Below are positions 4,964 through 7,080 of a stretch of DNA of 7,080 nt, one piece after another (the first letter of the stretch is position 1; every line of letters begins with the position of its first letter). Source of the stretch: Nitrospira sp. (GTDB taxonomy: Bacteria > Nitrospirota > Nitrospiria > Nitrospirales > Nitrospiraceae); NCBI GenBank assembly GCA_024998705.1, contig JACOEF010000285.1:1-7080 (forward strand), read 5' to 3'. The translations under genes were made by a program, and so were the position numbers. A model generated the notes under the pieces. The model saw only the letters and a list, made by a program, of their open reading frames with translations. It ran no database searches and was not told the origin of the DNA.

Positions 4964-5659
4964 ATGATGCCTCTCTCTGTGCCACATATTTCGGGTACCA
5001 GCCGGCAAACGGACATTGCTGCGCTGTTTGATGTCGACAATACCTTGCTTCCAGGGCAGGCGAGCGAAGTCCGGTTTTTTCGTTTCCTCTGGAAGCGGGG
5101 TCTCGTCGGATGGCGCGAGCTGCGAGATAGTGTCGATTGGGTGCTTCGCAACGCGCCTCCGCTGTCGTTACATCCTCTGCGGGAACGCAAACTCTATCTG
5201 TCCGGGAAGACTGCGGCTGATGTTGAGTCATTGGCTGAGGAGTTCTGTCGCGCCGAACTGTTTCCTCGTCTGTCCGCGCAAGGGCTTGCTCGCATGGACG
5301 AACATCGACGGGCGGGGCACCATCTCGTGCTGGTGACCGGATCCTTGGATTTCCTCGTTGCGCCACTGGCTGCCCTGCTGGAAGTGCCCACCTTGCTGGC
5401 CGCGAAACTGGAGCGGCAACAACATCGATTTACCGGAGAGGTCTGTGTCCCGCTCCCCTATGGGCCCGGGAAGCGTGAGTTGATCACCCAGCTGCCACAG
5501 GCATTTCGGATTGATCTCGCGCAGTCGTTCGCCTATGGCGATAGTCCCGGCGATGTGGAGTTGCTTCACATGGTGGGGCACCCGTTGGTCGTGAATCCGA
5601 TTCGCGGAATGGATCGCATTGCGCGTCGCAATGGATGGCCTGTGACGACATGGAAATAA
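4964..5659 (+). CDS. HAD-superfamily subfamily IB hydrolase (SerB-like), 231 aa
   Basis: A cytoplasmic phosphatase-like enzyme of the haloacid dehalogenase fold, using an Asp nucleophile to hydrolyse a phosphate ester. Motif I is FDVDNT (D23 nucleophile, D25 acid/base), motif II VTGS (T125-S127), motif III the Lys of GPGK (K170), and motif IV GDSPGD (D193, D197). An alpha-helical cap of the IB type lies between motifs I and II (about 35-115). The ending VNPIRGMDRIARRNGWPV matches the IB family of phosphoserine-phosphatase relatives, but substrate cannot be read from sequence and SerB identity should not be assumed. The start is one of two adjacent ATGs (4964 or 4967); longer in-frame extensions overlap the promoter region and have no start with a ribosome-binding site. 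The Shine-Dalgarno is weak. First gene after its own promoter; queE follows after 51 bases. Confidence 0.92.
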   Translation: MMPLSVPHISGTSRQTDIAALFDVDNTLLPGQASEVRFFRFLWKRGLVGWRELRDSVDWVLRNAPPLSLHPLRERKLYLSGKTAADVESLAEEFCRAELFPRLSAQGLARMDEHRRAGHHLVLVTGSLDFLVAPLAALLEVPTLLAAKLERQQHRFTGEVCVPLPYGPGKRELITQLPQAFRIDLAQSFAYGDSPGDVELLHMVGHPLVVNPIRGMDRIARRNGWPVTTWK

Positions 5660-5710
5660 GTTCCCCGGTTCATCCCTCAGTGCGGCGCTGAGCCGCTGAA
5701 TCAATCGACG

Positions 5711-6349
5711 ATGGTCAAGGTTACCGAAATTTTCCACAGCATCCAGGGCGAGTCTACCTATGCCGGCCGTCCCTGCGTGTTCGTCCGGTTGACCGGTTGT
5801 CCGCTACGGTGCACCTGGTGCGACACGGCCTACGCCTTCTACGGCGGCCAGGATATGGCGATACACGACATTGTTGATCAGGTCCGCGCCTTCAAGTGTG
5901 AGCTTGTGGAAGTGACCGGAGGAGAACCGTTGAGTCAGGCGGAGTCGTTGCCCTTGCTGACTCGTCTGTGTGACGAGGGGTTCGAGGTGTTGCTGGAAAC
6001 CAGCGGGGCCATCGACACCACCAGGGTAGACCATCGCGTGCATGTGATTCTTGACGTGAGATGTCCCGGCAGTGGGATGACGGATCGCGTGCATTGGCCC
6101 AATCTCGACCGGCTTACTCCTCAGGATGAAGCGAAATTTGTGATCAAGGATCGGGCGGACTATGAATGGGCGCGAGAAGTGGTGCGTCGTCACGATCTTT
6201 TGGCGCGATGCACGGTGCTCATGAGTCCGGTGTTTGGTGAAGTAGAGGCTCGGCATTTGGCGGAATGGGTACTGGCCGATAAACTGCCGGTGCGGTTCCA
6301 GCTTCAAATGCACAAATACATTTGGGCGCCGGATATGCGTGGCGTTTGA
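5711..6349 (+). CDS. queE: 7-carboxy-7-deazaguanine synthase (radical SAM), 212 aa
   Basis: QueE converts 6-carboxy-tetrahydropterin to 7-carboxy-7-deazaguanine, the ring-contraction step towards queuosine in tRNA. The radical-SAM cluster motif CxxxCxxC is C30, C34, C37 (GCPLRCTWCD); the following D38-T39 matches the Mg-binding Thr position of characterised QueE. The N-terminal IFHSIQGES and AGRPCVFVRL segments bind substrate and SAM. EVTGGEPL (67-74), LLETSGA, the LDVRCPGSGM segment and the C-terminal QMHKYIW are all typical of the family, and the length is normal. No other queuosine gene (queC, queD, queF) is in the window. The ATG at 5711 has no Shine-Dalgarno and follows an imperfect hairpin (5678-5698), but the protein begins exactly where the family does. 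HAD upstream (51 bases) and pepA downstream (81 bases) run in the same direction, suggesting one transcript without a pathway link. Confidence 0.95.
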   Translation: MVKVTEIFHSIQGESTYAGRPCVFVRLTGCPLRCTWCDTAYAFYGGQDMAIHDIVDQVRAFKCELVEVTGGEPLSQAESLPLLTRLCDEGFEVLLETSGAIDTTRVDHRVHVILDVRCPGSGMTDRVHWPNLDRLTPQDEAKFVIKDRADYEWAREVVRRHDLLARCTVLMSPVFGEVEARHLAEWVLADKLPVRFQLQMHKYIWAPDMRGV

Positions 6350-6430
6350 TGAGGTTGTGATTCTTGGGTCTGGGGCGGTCTCTGAAGAGCGAATCATGGG
6401 CGCTGAACGGCAAGAACCAGGGGAGGATGG

Positions 6431-7080
6431 ATGAAGAAGATTCAAGTTCAAGCACAGGTTGGACGGGCGGAGAACGAGGCGGTGGAGTTGCTGGTGTTGC
6501 TTCATTGCGAGGGGAGTTCCGATCTCGCGCCAGAGGCTGCCGCCATCGATGCTCACCTCGGGGGACAGCTTGCCGCCTTGATTCGGCGCGGAGAATTCGA
6601 AGGGAAGTCCGGCGAGGGGTTGCTGGTCCATACCCAGGGGAAGGCCAAAGCAAAGCGCCTGTTGTTGGCTGGTTTGGGGAAGGAAAAAGATCTGCGTGTG
6701 GATGCGTTCCGCCAGGCCTTGGGTTCCGCCGTAAAACGTGTTCGCCAAGCCAAAGTGACGTCATTCGCCGTGGTGATGCCGGCCGCGCTCTTGGAGGAGA
6801 TTCCTGTTCAGGATGTGGCGCAGGCCCTGGCGGAGGGCGCCATTCTCGGCAATTACCAATTCACCGCCTATCGTAGCACCAACGGTACCAAGCCGATCGA
6901 CGTCGAGCGTTTGACGATCTACACGTCGCAAGCGGCCCTGCTTCCACAGATCACTGAAGGCATCCGGCGCGGCGTGGCGACGGCTGAAGCGACCGTTCTG
7001 GTGCGCGACCTGTGTAATCACCCCGCCAACGTGATGACGCCGACGCGCATTGTGCATGAGGCTAAGGCAGTGGCCAAAGA
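6431..7080 (+). CDS. pepA: Leucyl aminopeptidase PepA (M17), N-terminal part, cut by right edge
   Basis: The frame is open from an ATG at 6431 to the window end, giving 216 residues. M17 aminopeptidases are hexameric, two-metal exopeptidases that release N-terminal Leu and other residues in the cytoplasm; some PepA proteins also bind DNA. Visible here are the regulatory N-terminal domain (about 1-165) and the entry to the catalytic domain. The N-terminal domain includes the strand RLLLAGLGK at 77-84 and EGAILGNYQFTAYRS at 135-149. The start of the catalytic domain reads VRDLCNHPANVMTP at 191-204, the classical M17 'RDL-N-PAN-TP' signature. The metal-binding Lys/Asp/Glu residues lie beyond the edge, so activity cannot be judged. 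GGGAGG (6421-6426), four bases before ATG, is a strong ribosome-binding site. A second ATG at 6427 lies in a different frame that does not encode this protein. It follows queE after 81 bases with no terminator seen, so read-through is likely. Confidence 0.94.
   Translation, partial: MKKIQVQAQVGRAENEAVELLVLLHCEGSSDLAPEAAAIDAHLGGQLAALIRRGEFEGKSGEGLLVHTQGKAKAKRLLLAGLGKEKDLRVDAFRQALGSAVKRVRQAKVTSFAVVMPAALLEEIPVQDVAQALAEGAILGNYQFTAYRSTNGTKPIDVERLTIYTSQAALLPQITEGIRRGVATAEATVLVRDLCNHPANVMTPTRIVHEAKAVAK

Noticed and set aside
5678..5698. Imperfect hairpin (7 bp with a 2-base bulge) between the HAD gene and queE
   Set aside because: No T tract and a weak stem; insufficient to call a terminator or a riboswitch. 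A preQ1 riboswitch was considered, but no aptamer pattern was recognised.
5804..6748. Minus-strand open frame of 314 codons opposite queE and pepA
   Set aside because: The plus strand encodes clear QueE and M17 motifs through this region, and the antisense product shows no family features.
6364..6876. Plus-strand 170-codon frame starting before pepA
   Set aside because: It is out of frame with the PepA sequence, and its product is low-complexity Gly/Arg/Ser. The strong ribosome-binding site and M17 signature belong to the 6431 frame.

Overview
This is a GC-rich (about 60%) bacterial chromosomal segment of ordinary housekeeping and signalling genes. It contains no insertion sequence, CRISPR array, phage gene or tRNA-linked integration scar that I can see. 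The gene mix and protein style (PAS kinase plus lone receiver, QueE, PepA, HAD-IB hydrolase) would fit a Gram-negative environmental bacterium such as a Nitrospirota member. That assignment is a guess from general familiarity and cannot be proved from this window.

Layout. Positions 1-1551 (+) hold the C-terminal part of a PriA-type primosome protein, cut by the left edge. Facing it, with only 8 bases between stop codons, is a minus-strand cluster. Read in the direction of transcription it runs: PAS/PAS histidine-kinase-like protein (4206-2608), single-domain response regulator (2495-2124), small four-helix membrane protein (2000-1560). Positions 4222-4653 carry no gene but hold three inverted repeats and a possible promoter. 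A minus-strand tRNA-Leu(GAG) lies at 4737-4654. From 4964 the plus strand carries a likely co-directional set: HAD-IB phosphatase-like hydrolase, queE (7-deazaguanine pathway) and the N-terminal 216 residues of a PepA-type leucyl aminopeptidase, cut by the right edge.

Main points of interest. (1) The PriA homologue keeps all eight zinc cysteines and the C-terminal domain, but the helicase motifs visible here (Ia, Walker B, III, V, VI) are all substituted. It therefore looks like a helicase-dead primosome scaffold rather than a motor. (2) The histidine kinase keeps its H-box and G1 motif but has lost the N-box Asn and the F- and G2-boxes, so it looks like a pseudokinase, or a phosphatase or scaffold, feeding an intact receiver. 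(3) The tRNA-Leu and HAD promoters are back to back and their -35 boxes occupy the same seven bases (4867-4873). (4) A nested 8+5+5 bp inverted repeat lies between kinase and regulator. (5) A perfect AATTACA-AA-TGTAATT dyad, containing the TACAnnTGTA core known from BlaI/MecI/CopY operators, lies beside a perfect 7-bp hairpin upstream of the kinase. I see no clearly new multi-gene system; the strongest leads are the two catalytically degenerate yet well-maintained proteins.
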